A stretch of 40,505 nt of DNA from 73-13 sp035556075 (GTDB lineage: Bacteria > Actinomycetota > Actinomycetes > Actinomycetales > Microbacteriaceae): NCBI GenBank assembly GCA_035556075.1, contig DATMFQ010000029.1, positions 1-40,505 of the forward strand. Reading direction: 5' to 3'. Below are positions 7,259-14,335 of this stretch, in pieces. Under the pieces are notes generated by a model. The model saw only the letters and a program-made list of their open reading frames with translations, ran no database searches and was not told where the DNA came from. A program made the position numbers and the translations under genes. Numbering within the stretch: the stretch's first letter is position 1; the number at the start of each line of letters is the position of its first letter.

Positions 7259-9562
7259 GTGACCCCGCCCCCGCATTCCTCGCTCGCGCACATCGATACG
7301 GTCGAGCACGCGGCGGCGACGCCGGAGCGGGTGCAGCCCTATGCCGCGCTCGGGCTCAAAGATGACGAGTACGCCTCGATCCGTCAGATCCTGGGCCGCC
7401 GCCCGACGAGCGGCGAGCTCGCGATGTACTCCGTCATGTGGTCGGAGCACTGCTCCTACAAGTCGTCGAAGGTGCACCTGCGGCAGTTCGGCCAGAAGGT
7501 CTCCGACGAGATGCGCACCCGGCTCATGGTCGGCATGGGCGAGAACGCGGGCGTCATCGACGCGGGCGAGGGCTGGGCGGTCACCTTCAAGGTCGAGTCG
7601 CACAACCACCCCTCCTTCATCGAGCCGTTCCAGGGGGCGGCGACGGGCGTCGGCGGGATCGTCCGCGACATCATCTCGATGGGCGCGCGCCCCGTCGCGG
7701 TCATGGACTCGCTGCGCTTCGGCCGCGTCGGCGACCCCGACACGGCGCGCGTCGTGCACGGCGTCGTCGCGGGCATCTCCTTCTACGGCAACTGCCTCGG
7801 GCTGCCGAACATCGGCGGCGAGACCCGGTTCGATCCCGTCTACCAGGCGAACCCACTCGTCAACGCCCTCGCGGTCGGCGTGCTGCGCCACGAGGACCTC
7901 CATCTCGCGAATGCGCGGGGCGCGGGCAACAAGGTCGTCCTCTTCGGCGCCCGCACGGGCGGCGACGGCATCGGCGGCGCCTCGATCCTCGCGTCGGAGT
8001 CCTTCGAGGAGGGCTCGGGCCGCAAGCGTCCCGCGGTCCAGGTCGGCGACCCCTTCGCCGAGAAGGTGCTCATCGAGTGCTGCCTCGAGCTCTTCGCCGG
8101 CTCGCTCGTCGAGGGCATCCAGGACCTCGGCGCGGCCGGCATCTCGTGCGCGACGAGCGAGCTCGCCTCGAACGGCGACGGCGGCATGCTCATCGACCTC
8201 GACGACGTGCTGCTGCGTGACCCGACGCTGACACCCGAGGAGATCCTCATGTCGGAGTCGCAGGAGCGGATGATGGCGATCGTCCACCCCGACAAGCTCG
8301 CGGGCTTCCTCGCGGTGACCGAGAAGTGGGACGTCGAGACGTCCGTCCTCGGCGAGGTCACCGACTCCGGCCGGCTCGTCATCCGCTGGCGCGGCGAGAC
8401 GATCGTCGACGTCGACCCCCGCACGGTCGCGGTCGACGGCCCCGTCTACGAGCGTCCGATCTCGCGCCCGGACTGGATCGATTCGCTGAATGCGGACAGC
8501 GCGGCCCGCCTGGAGCGCGCGCTCGACGGCGCGACGCTGCGCGCACAGCTCCTCCAGCTCGCCGCGAGCCCGAACCTCGCCGACACCTCGTGGATCACCT
8601 CGCAGTACGACCACTACGTCATGGGCAACACGGCGCTGACGAGCCCCGATGACGCCGGCATGGTCCGCATCGACGAGGAATCCGGCCTCGGCTTCGCGGT
8701 CGCGATGGACGCGAACGGCCGGTACTCGCAGCTCGACCCGTATGTCGGCGCGCAGCTCGCGCTCGCGGAGGCGTACCGCAACGTCGCCGCGACCGGCGCG
8801 ACCCCCGCCGCCGTCTCCGACTGTCTCAACTTCGGCTCCCCCGAGGACCCGGAGGTCATGTGGCAGTTCGAGCGCACCGTCACGGGCCTCGCCGACGGCT
8901 GCCTCGAGCTCGGCATCCCGGTCACGGGTGGCAACGTCTCGCTCTACAACCAGACCGGCGACGTCGCGATCCACCCGACGCCGACGATCGCGGTCCTCGG
9001 CCTCATCGATGACGTCGGCCGTCGCATTCCCTCCGGCTGGCAGGACGACGGCCACAACATCTACCTGCTCGGCACGACCCGCCTCGAGCTCGACGGGAGC
9101 GCGTGGGCCGGGGTCGTGCACGACCACCTCGGCGGGCGCCCGCCGGTGGTCGACCTCGCCTTCGAGCGGCGGCTCGCCGCGACGATCAGCGCCGCGGCGC
9201 AGGAGTCGCTCGCCGGCTCGGCGCACGACCTCGCCGACGGCGGCCTCGCCCAGGCGCTCGTCGACTCGGTGCTGCGCTTCGGCGTCGGCGCCCGCGTCTG
9301 GCTCGAGGAGCTCATGGAGCGTGACGGTGTCGACGCGTCGACCGCCCTCTTCAGCGAGTCAGCGGGACGAATGCTGGTGAGCGTCCCGCGTGAGGATGAC
9401 GTCAAGTTCGTGGGCCTGTGCCGCGGCCGGGACATCCCCGTGCTGCGCATCGGCGTCACCTCGGCGATCGGCGAGCTCGAGGTCCAGGACCGCTTCACGA
9501 TCGGGCTCGACGAGCTCGCCGCGATCCACCGCGCGACGCTCCCCGCCGCATTCGGCGCCTGA
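7259..9562 (+). CDS. purL: Phosphoribosylformylglycinamidine synthase, PurL subunit
   Basis: The ATP-dependent synthase subunit that makes FGAM from FGAR, using ammonia from PurQ within a PurL-PurQ-PurS complex. The 767-residue length matches the small, Gram-positive-type PurL. Signatures are MWSEHCSYKSSK (about 60-71), GENAGVIDAGEGWAVTFKVESHNHPS, the nucleotide motif GAATGVGGIVRDI, GARTGGDGIGGASILAS in the first half, and the matching second-half motif near 'SAHDLADGGLAQAL'. The start is GTG, read as Met, placed by a leaderless promoter 6 bases upstream and preceding the usual 'HIDTVEHAAATP' N-terminus. The partner genes purS and purQ lie 1.0 kb away on the opposite strand with a membrane protein gene between, so stoichiometry depends on separate promoters. 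A hairpin at 9577-9601 ends the transcript. Confidence 0.98.
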   Translation: MTPPPHSSLAHIDTVEHAAATPERVQPYAALGLKDDEYASIRQILGRRPTSGELAMYSVMWSEHCSYKSSKVHLRQFGQKVSDEMRTRLMVGMGENAGVIDAGEGWAVTFKVESHNHPSFIEPFQGAATGVGGIVRDIISMGARPVAVMDSLRFGRVGDPDTARVVHGVVAGISFYGNCLGLPNIGGETRFDPVYQANPLVNALAVGVLRHEDLHLANARGAGNKVVLFGARTGGDGIGGASILASESFEEGSGRKRPAVQVGDPFAEKVLIECCLELFAGSLVEGIQDLGAAGISCATSELASNGDGGMLIDLDDVLLRDPTLTPEEILMSESQERMMAIVHPDKLAGFLAVTEKWDVETSVLGEVTDSGRLVIRWRGETIVDVDPRTVAVDGPVYERPISRPDWIDSLNADSAARLERALDGATLRAQLLQLAASPNLADTSWITSQYDHYVMGNTALTSPDDAGMVRIDEESGLGFAVAMDANGRYSQLDPYVGAQLALAEAYRNVAATGATPAAVSDCLNFGSPEDPEVMWQFERTVTGLADGCLELGIPVTGGNVSLYNQTGDVAIHPTPTIAVLGLIDDVGRRIPSGWQDDGHNIYLLGTTRLELDGSAWAGVVHDHLGGRPPVVDLAFERRLAATISAAAQESLAGSAHDLADGGLAQALVDSVLRFGVGARVWLEELMERDGVDASTALFSESAGRMLVSVPREDDVKFVGLCRGRDIPVLRIGVTSAIGELEVQDRFTIGLDELAAIHRATLPAAFGA

Positions 9563-9576
9563 GCCGTTCCCGGGGC

Positions 9577-9601
9577 CCGGCGCGCGGGTTGTCCGCGCCG
9601 G
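9577..9601 (+). terminator. Hairpin terminator after purL
   Basis: An 8-bp perfect stem CCGGCGCG / CGCGCCGG with a 9-nt loop begins 15 bases after the purL stop. A second small stem (GGGTAC / GTACCC) follows near 9614-9629. Confidence 0.6.
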
Positions 9602-9703
9602 ACCGCCGGGGATGGGTACGTGGGGTACCCGGAAAACCGGTCGTTCACGTCAAGAGACGGCGGAACCCGGGAATCGTGACGCGATTTCGGGCAGTATTTC
9701 GGG

Positions 9704-10534
9704 ATGGGTGTGACGGGGGTCCGGCACGAGGTCCGACCGTGGTCCTGGGGGCTCGTGCCCGCACTGCTCCTCGGGGGCGCCGCGGTGCTCCTGCTGCCCT
9801 ACCGGCTGCTGCTGCCGGGGTGGGCGATCCTCGCGGTCGCCGTCCTGCTCGCCTGGTGGCTTGACCGCCTCGGCCGCACGACCCGCCTCGGGCCCGACCT
9901 CACCGTCATCGGGGTCGGCCTCGCCATCGTGTCGACCGTGTCCGTCGAGGCGGACATCTCGTGGGGCAACATCGCGCTGCTCGGCATCGTCTTCACGGCC
10001 GCGGTCGCGGTGCCGTACGTCCTGTCACGGCGGATCCTCGGCGACCGTCAGGTGCGCTTCCCGTGGCGGGGCGTCTGGCCGTGGTCACCGCTGCAGTGGG
10101 CGTATCTGGGGATCGTCCTCGTCGCCGGCTGGCTCATCCTGCCGTACTACTTCATCACCTCGGGGGTGTATCGCAACTGGCCCGCGGTGCACGAGTGGCA
10201 CGAGATCGGGCGGCTCTTCGTCGGGGTCAACGCGGTCGGGATCTGGGACGAGCTCTTCTTCATCTGCACGGTGTTCGCGCTCTTTCTGCGCCACTTCCCG
10301 ATGTGGCAGGCGAATCTCCTGCAGGCGATCGTCTTCGTCGCATTCCTCTGGGAGCTCGGCTACCAGTCCTGGGGTCCGCTGCTGACGGTGCCGTTCGCGC
10401 TGCTGCAGGGCTGGCTCTTTGGCCGGACGAGGTCACTCGCGTACGTCATCACCGTGCACCTACTCTTCGACCTCATCGTCTTCCTCGTCATTGTCCACGC
10501 ACACACCGGCGCGGTCCCGATCTTTCTCCTCTGA
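9704..10534 (+). CDS. CPBP-like polytopic membrane protein
   Basis: 276 residues with about eight hydrophobic segments. It begins with a short basic stretch and two Leu/Val/Ala helices. The second half resembles the CPBP (Abi, CAAX-protease-like) family: 'WDELFFIC' stands where the family has an acidic pair, 'FVAFLWELGYQSWG' follows, and 'ITVHLLFDLIVFL' supplies the late His-x3-Asp. The first acidic pair is Asp-Glu instead of Glu-Glu and no Arg follows at the usual spot, so protease activity is uncertain. ATG 9704 has no Shine-Dalgarno, but CAGTAT ends 6 bases before it, consistent with leaderless transcription. It converges on purQ with a hairpin between. Possible roles are membrane-protein maturation or immunity to a peptide; neither can be shown here. 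Confidence 0.65.
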   Translation: MGVTGVRHEVRPWSWGLVPALLLGGAAVLLLPYRLLLPGWAILAVAVLLAWWLDRLGRTTRLGPDLTVIGVGLAIVSTVSVEADISWGNIALLGIVFTAAVAVPYVLSRRILGDRQVRFPWRGVWPWSPLQWAYLGIVLVAGWLILPYYFITSGVYRNWPAVHEWHEIGRLFVGVNAVGIWDELFFICTVFALFLRHFPMWQANLLQAIVFVAFLWELGYQSWGPLLTVPFALLQGWLFGRTRSLAYVITVHLLFDLIVFLVIVHAHTGAVPIFLL

Positions 10535-10564
10535 CGGGCTCACCCCCTGAAGAGGCGATCTGGT

Positions 10565-10592
10565 GCATCCTCGCGAGCAGGGAGAGGGATGC
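10565..10592. terminator. Hairpin between convergent CPBP-like gene and purQ
   Basis: GCATCC (10565-10570) pairs with GGATGC (10587-10592), extended by TC/GA with one bulged base. It lies in the 68-bp gap between two convergent stops and could serve both transcripts. Confidence 0.4.
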
Positions 10593-10602
10593 GCGGGCGC
10601 CG

Positions 10603-11301
10603 TCAGACGGTGAGCAGGTGCTGCAGCGCGCTCGTGAAGAGGCGGAGGCCATCGACGCCGGAGCGCATCGCGGCCGGGGTGTCGGGACCGAAGCCCGGCT
10701 CGACCGCGTGCTCCGGGTGCGGCATGAGGCCGACGACGTTGCCCCGCGCATTCGTGATGCCGGCGATGTCGTTGAGCGAGCCGTTCGGGTTCACGTCGAC
10801 ATAGCGGAAGACGACGCGGCCTTCGCCCTCGAGCTCCTTCAGCGTCTCCTCGGTGGCGATGTAGCCGCCCTCGCCATTCTTCAGCGGCACGATGAACTCC
10901 TCGCCAACGGCGAAATCGTTCGTCCACGCCGTCGACGCGTTCTCGACGCGGAGGATCTGGTCACGGCAGATGAAGGCGCCGTGGTCGTTACGGATGAGCC
11001 CACCAGGCAGCAGCCGGGACTCGACGAGGATCTGGAAGCCGTTGCAGATGCCGAGGACGGGCAGGCCCTTGTCGGCCGCGTCGATGATCTCGCGCATGAT
11101 CGGCGACTCTGCCGCGATCGCGCCGCAGCGCAAGTAGTCGCCGTAGCTGAATCCGCCCGGCAGCACGATCGCGTCGACGCCCTGCAGGTCGTGGTCGGCG
11201 TGCCACAGCGGCACGGCCTCCGCGCCCGCGATGCGCACGGCGCGCTGTGCGTCGCGGTCGTCGAGCGAACCGGGGAAGGTGACGACGCCGATGCGCGCCA
11301 T
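10603..11301 (-). CDS. purQ: Phosphoribosylformylglycinamidine synthase, PurQ glutaminase subunit
   Basis: Class I glutamine amidotransferase that releases ammonia for PurL. 232 residues is normal. The nucleophile elbow GICNGFQ carries Cys86, the oxyanion-strand motif LPGGFSYGDYLRCGAIAA lies at 48-64, and the late MPHPEHAVE supplies the His and Glu of the triad. It starts with ATG two bases after the purS stop, so purS and purQ are co-transcribed and probably translationally coupled. The gene reads toward the convergent CPBP-like gene. PurQ needs PurS to dock with the small-type PurL, which agrees with the gene pair and with the short PurL in this window. Confidence 0.98.
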   Translation of the reverse strand: MARIGVVTFPGSLDDRDAQRAVRIAGAEAVPLWHADHDLQGVDAIVLPGGFSYGDYLRCGAIAAESPIMREIIDAADKGLPVLGICNGFQILVESRLLPGGLIRNDHGAFICRDQILRVENASTAWTNDFAVGEEFIVPLKNGEGGYIATEETLKELEGEGRVVFRYVDVNPNGSLNDIAGITNARGNVVGLMPHPEHAVEPGFGPDTPAAMRSGVDGLRLFTSALQHLLTV

Positions 11302-11303
11302 CG

Positions 11304-11603
11304 TCAGCGGGTCTCCCCGGCGACGACGCCGCTGAACTCGTCGAACTCGTCCTCCGCGCCGCTCTCGTACACGGCGACGATGTCCTCGATGACGAGGTTG
11401 GCGAGGAGGTCCTCGGCGAGCGCGCGGACCTCATCGAGGACCTCGCGCGTGACGGGGCCTTCGCGCGTCAGCTCGAATCGCTTGCCGATCCGCACGTCCG
11501 TGTACACGGTGTCGCCGCGGCGACGGAGCAGCCCGCCGACCGCCTTGCCTGCGGGATCCAGGAGCTCGGGCTTCGGCATGACTTCAACGACGATCACGGC
11601 CAC
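11304..11603 (-). CDS. purS: Phosphoribosylformylglycinamidine synthase, PurS subunit
   Basis: Small bridging subunit that joins PurQ to PurL. The 99 residues include the family core VVEVMPKPELLDPAGKAV, 'VRIGKRFEL' and 'LAEDLLANLVIEDI'. The C-terminus carries an acidic extension (ESGAEDEFDEFSGVVAGETR) beyond the roughly 80-residue core found in many PurS proteins. The start is GTG: TAGGCT (minus strand, 11615-11610) stands 6 bases before it, so the mRNA should be leaderless. A downstream in-frame ATG at 'MPKPE' is less likely because that would cut off the first beta strand. First gene of a purS-purQ transcript. Confidence 0.93.
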   Translation of the reverse strand: MAVIVVEVMPKPELLDPAGKAVGGLLRRRGDTVYTDVRIGKRFELTREGPVTREVLDEVRALAEDLLANLVIEDIVAVYESGAEDEFDEFSGVVAGETR

Positions 11604-11609
11604 GCTCCC

Positions 11610-11615
11610 AGCCTA
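11610..11615 (-). promoter_or_regulatory. Leaderless promoter of purSQ (TAGGCT)
   Basis: TAGGCT on the minus strand, 6 bases, then GTG. It lies in the 27-bp gap after the purC stop, so purSQ can be transcribed independently of purC although all three run in the same direction. Confidence 0.6.
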
Positions 11616-11630
11616 CCGCCGCGCCGCGGA

Positions 11631-12479
11631 TCAGGCGGTGAGCCGGTCGAGGAGTTCGGCGTAGCGGGCGGACGTCGTCGCGACGATGTCGCCGTCGAGG
11701 CGAGGCGGCTCGCCGGTGCCGTCCCAGCGCGCGGCGAGCCAGTCCCGCACCCCCTGCTTGTCCCAGGAGACGCCGCGGCGACCTGCCTCGTAGGCGGCTT
11801 TGTCCCAGAAGCGACTCGAGTCGCTGGTCAGCACCTCATCCGCGAGCACGATCGACTCGCCGCTGGCCGGGTCGGCGCCGAACTCGAACTTCGTGTCGGC
11901 GATGATCACCCCGCGTGCCTCCGCGATCGCCGACGCCTCACGGTACAGCCGCAGCGAGGTGTCCCGCAGCGCCGCAGCGGTCTCCGCCCCGACGAGCTCG
12001 ACCGCCCGCTCGAAGGTGATGTTCTCGTCGTGCTCGCCGAGCGGCGCCTTCCACGCGGGTGTGAAGATCGGCTCGGGCAGCCGGTCGCCGTCGGTCAGGC
12101 CCGCCGGCAGGGCGATCCCGCACACCGTCCCGCTCGTCTGATACTCCCGCCAGCCGGAGCCGGTGAGGTAGCCGCGCACCACGCATTCGATCGGATGCAT
12201 CGCGAGCACCCGCACGAGCATCGCGCGATCGGCGACGGCCGCGGGCACCGGCGACTGATCGGCGACGAGGTGATTCGGCAGCCAGTCAAGGCGGGCGAAC
12301 CACCAGCGGGACAGCCGGGTGAGCATCGCGCCCTTGCCCGGGATCGCCGGATCGAGGATGTGGTCGAATGCGGAGATGCGATCCGAGGCGACCATGAGCA
12401 CGCGACCGGGCAGGTCGGGACGACTGTAGAGGTCCCGGACTTTGCCGGAGTAGTCGTGGTGCCAGCCGGTCAGATCCAT
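11631..12479 (-). CDS. purC: SAICAR synthetase
   Basis: Condenses CAIR with aspartate using ATP to give SAICAR, step 8 of purine synthesis. 282 residues, the longer yeast/actinobacterial type. Motifs are YSGKVRDLYS near residue 10 (nucleotide loop), MVASDRISAFDHIL, 'HPIECVVRGYLTGSGW' and 'IIADTKFEFG' with 'LADEVLTSDSSRFW' in the second half. The ATG lacks a Shine-Dalgarno, but GATGAT (minus strand, 12491-12486) ends 6 bases before it, matching the leaderless layout of the other purine genes. It diverges from a DHA2 transporter; a 12-bp palindrome lies in the shared upstream region. purSQ follow 27 bp downstream with their own promoter. Confidence 0.97.
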   Translation of the reverse strand: MDLTGWHHDYSGKVRDLYSRPDLPGRVLMVASDRISAFDHILDPAIPGKGAMLTRLSRWWFARLDWLPNHLVADQSPVPAAVADRAMLVRVLAMHPIECVVRGYLTGSGWREYQTSGTVCGIALPAGLTDGDRLPEPIFTPAWKAPLGEHDENITFERAVELVGAETAAALRDTSLRLYREASAIAEARGVIIADTKFEFGADPASGESIVLADEVLTSDSSRFWDKAAYEAGRRGVSWDKQGVRDWLAARWDGTGEPPRLDGDIVATTSARYAELLDRLTA

Positions 12480-12508
12480 GCCTCAATCATCCCGCAGTCG
12501 CCGAGCCT

Positions 12509-12520
12509 GTCGCATGCGAC
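12509..12520. promoter_or_regulatory. Perfect palindrome between purC and the DHA2 transporter gene
   Basis: GTCGCATGCGAC is a perfect 12-bp palindrome in the divergent gap. It covers the place where the purC -35 should be, so it could be an operator for purC, the transporter, or both. No regulator gene is adjacent. Confidence 0.35.
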
Positions 12521-12625
12521 GGTTTTGGGGTGTCCGGCTGCCATCCGCGCCGGATTCTGCAGCGAAGGACGGGTCCGAGCGGCCGAATGGTCATCGATGG
12601 TCCGGAGACCGAGTTGGATAGGGGG

Positions 12626-14062
12626 GTGAGCAGTCTCGGCACCGGCGCGGTCCCCGTCCCGCGTCTCGGCGTCGCGCTCGCGATCGTGTGCACCGCGCTC
12701 GGCATGGCGACCCTCGACCTCACGGTCGTCAACATCGCGGTGCCGAGCATCAAGGAGTCGCTGCAGGCCAGCGACGCGACGGCCGCGTGGATCGCGGCGG
12801 GCTTCTCCATCGTCATGGCGCTCACCCTCATCCCCGCGGGGCGCATTGGCGACCGCTATGGCCACCTCGCCGTCTTCCTCATCGGCCTCGGGCTCTTCAC
12901 GGTGGGCTCGCTGTGGACCGGGCTCTCGCCGGACGAGCTGCAGATCACGCTCGCCCGCGTCGTCCAGGGACTTGGCGCCGGCATGATCTTCCCGTCCGGC
13001 GGGGCCCTCATCCAGCTCATGTTCGAGGGTCGGGCCCGTGCGCGGGCGCTCGGCGTGCTCGGCGCGGTGATCGGCATCGCCGCGGCGCTCGGCGGGATGC
13101 TCGCCGGTCTCGTCATCTGGCTCGCCGGCCCGGAGCTCGGCTGGCGCTGGCTGTTCTTCATCAACGTGCCGATCGCGGTGACGTGCGCGATCGTCGCGTG
13201 GTTCGTCGTCCCGCGGCACGATCGCCAGCGTCACGTCGGCTTCGATGGGGTCGGCCTGCTACTCATCAGCGTCGCGCTGCTGGCCATCCTCGTGCCGGTC
13301 ATCGAGGGTCGGGGGCTCGGCTGGCCCTGGTGGGTCATCGCGGCCATGATCCTCGGGGCGCTGCTCGTCGTCGTGTTCGCGCTCTGGGAGCGGCGGGTGG
13401 ATCGCCGGGGCCGCACCCCGATCATCCCGCCCGCGCTCTTCGAGCACTGGAGCTTCACAGGCGGCATCATCGTCGCATTCTGCTTCTTCGCCTCGTTCAC
13501 CTCGTTCTTCTTCGGCATCTCGATCTACTGGCAGAGCGAGCTCGGCAAGTCGGCGCTCGACATGGCGCTGACGGCGATGCCCTTCTCCGTCGGTGCGATC
13601 GTCGGCTCCGTCCTGAGCCCCCGGATCGGGATGCGCGGCATGCCGCTCGGTGCGGGCCTCAGCGCGCTCGGCATCGTCTCGCTCTGGGTCATCCTTCTCG
13701 TGGCCGGCACCGAGGTGCACGGCGTCATGCTCGCGGTGCCGATCATCGTGGCCGGCTTCGGCAACGGGGTCTTCGTCGCGCCCAACATCCAGTTCGTCAT
13801 CTCGACGGTGCCCGCCGCGGTCGCCGGGGGCGCGAACGGTCTGCTCACGACGATGCAGCGATTCGGCTCGGCGGTCGGCGTCGCGCTCGTCGCGACCGTC
13901 ATCTTCAGCACCCGCGGCCCGGCCGGCCTCCTCGTGTGTGCCGGGCTCGCGGTCATCGCCTTCGTCGTGTCCCTCATCATCAGCCGCCGCGCGACGACGG
14001 TGAGCCGCGTCAGCGTCGTGTCGCCGGGCGACGGCCCCCGGTCGGACACCTCGACCCCCTAG
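12626..14062 (+). CDS. MFS drug transporter, DHA2 (14-helix) family
   Basis: About 478 residues from GTG 12626. The layout is 14 membrane helices: the first contains 'LDLTVVNIAVPSI', the DHA2 motif D1, followed by 'WIAAGFSIVMALTLIPAGRIGDRYGHL', the MFS loop-2/3 motif, and 'GLGAGMIFPSGGALIQLMF'. Members pump drugs, dyes or lipids out by proton antiport; no substrate can be deduced. Start choice: TTGGAT ends 6 bases before GTG 12626, like the leaderless promoters nearby, and leaves a normal short cytoplasmic N-terminus. ATG 12587 in the same frame adds 13 residues and cannot be excluded. It is divergent from purC. Its stop overlaps by two bases the promoter box of the decayed chromate transporter gene. 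Confidence 0.88.
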   Translation: MSSLGTGAVPVPRLGVALAIVCTALGMATLDLTVVNIAVPSIKESLQASDATAAWIAAGFSIVMALTLIPAGRIGDRYGHLAVFLIGLGLFTVGSLWTGLSPDELQITLARVVQGLGAGMIFPSGGALIQLMFEGRARARALGVLGAVIGIAAALGGMLAGLVIWLAGPELGWRWLFFINVPIAVTCAIVAWFVVPRHDRQRHVGFDGVGLLLISVALLAILVPVIEGRGLGWPWWVIAAMILGALLVVVFALWERRVDRRGRTPIIPPALFEHWSFTGGIIVAFCFFASFTSFFFGISIYWQSELGKSALDMALTAMPFSVGAIVGSVLSPRIGMRGMPLGAGLSALGIVSLWVILLVAGTEVHGVMLAVPIIVAGFGNGVFVAPNIQFVISTVPAAVAGGANGLLTTMQRFGSAVGVALVATVIFSTRGPAGLLVCAGLAVIAFVVSLIISRRATTVSRVSVVSPGDGPRSDTSTP

Positions 14063-14065
14063 GAT
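14060..14065 (+). promoter_or_regulatory. Orphaned promoter of the chromate transporter remnant (TAGGAT)
   Basis: TAGGAT, 7 bases, then GTG, the leaderless pattern of this genome, still in front of a gene that is now only a stump. Confidence 0.45.
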
Positions 14066-14072
14066 CGCGGCC

Positions 14073-14242
14073 GTGATGCTGCGGCGGTCCGCGGAGGTGC
14101 TCCCCACGTTCCTGCGCCTCGGCGTCACGTCGTTCGGTCGCGCTGTGCCAGTTCCTGCCGGGGCCCGCCTCGAGTCAGGTCGGCTTGGCGATCGGCTGGC
14201 GGCGAGCCGGGGTCGTCGTCGTGGGGCTCAGCGGTGGGCTGT
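14073..14242 (+). pseudogene. Remnant of a chromate transporter gene (chrA-like)
   Basis: From GTG 14073 the reading is 'LRRSAEVLPTFLRLGVTSFG', the typical N-terminus of ChrA-family proteins. Directly after, in the next frame, the bases read 'ALCQFLPGPASSQVGLAIGW' and then 'RRAG', the well-known ChrA segment that normally lies about 45 residues further on. So an out-of-frame internal deletion joined the two pieces. The second frame stops at 14240-14242 after a few unrelated residues, so the rest of the transporter is missing too. The 88-residue frame that continues from GTG 14073 to 14339 is an accident of this deletion. A leaderless promoter still stands upstream. Confidence 0.75.
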
Positions 14243-14335
14243 AGTCCGCGGACATCAGGTTGTCGGACTCGGCACGTCATCCGGGACCCTGCGAGCAGGT
14301 AGGTTCATACCGCGCACGGCATTGACAGGAGGACC

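Noticed and set aside
5981..9226. 1081-codon minus-strand open frame opposite the sigma factor and purL
   Set aside because: Low-complexity Arg/Asp/Val product, no start signal, and it covers two well-identified genes.
10488..11664. Plus-strand frames through purQ and purS
   Set aside because: They are the reverse strand of purQ/purS, whose protein signatures and promoter are clear.
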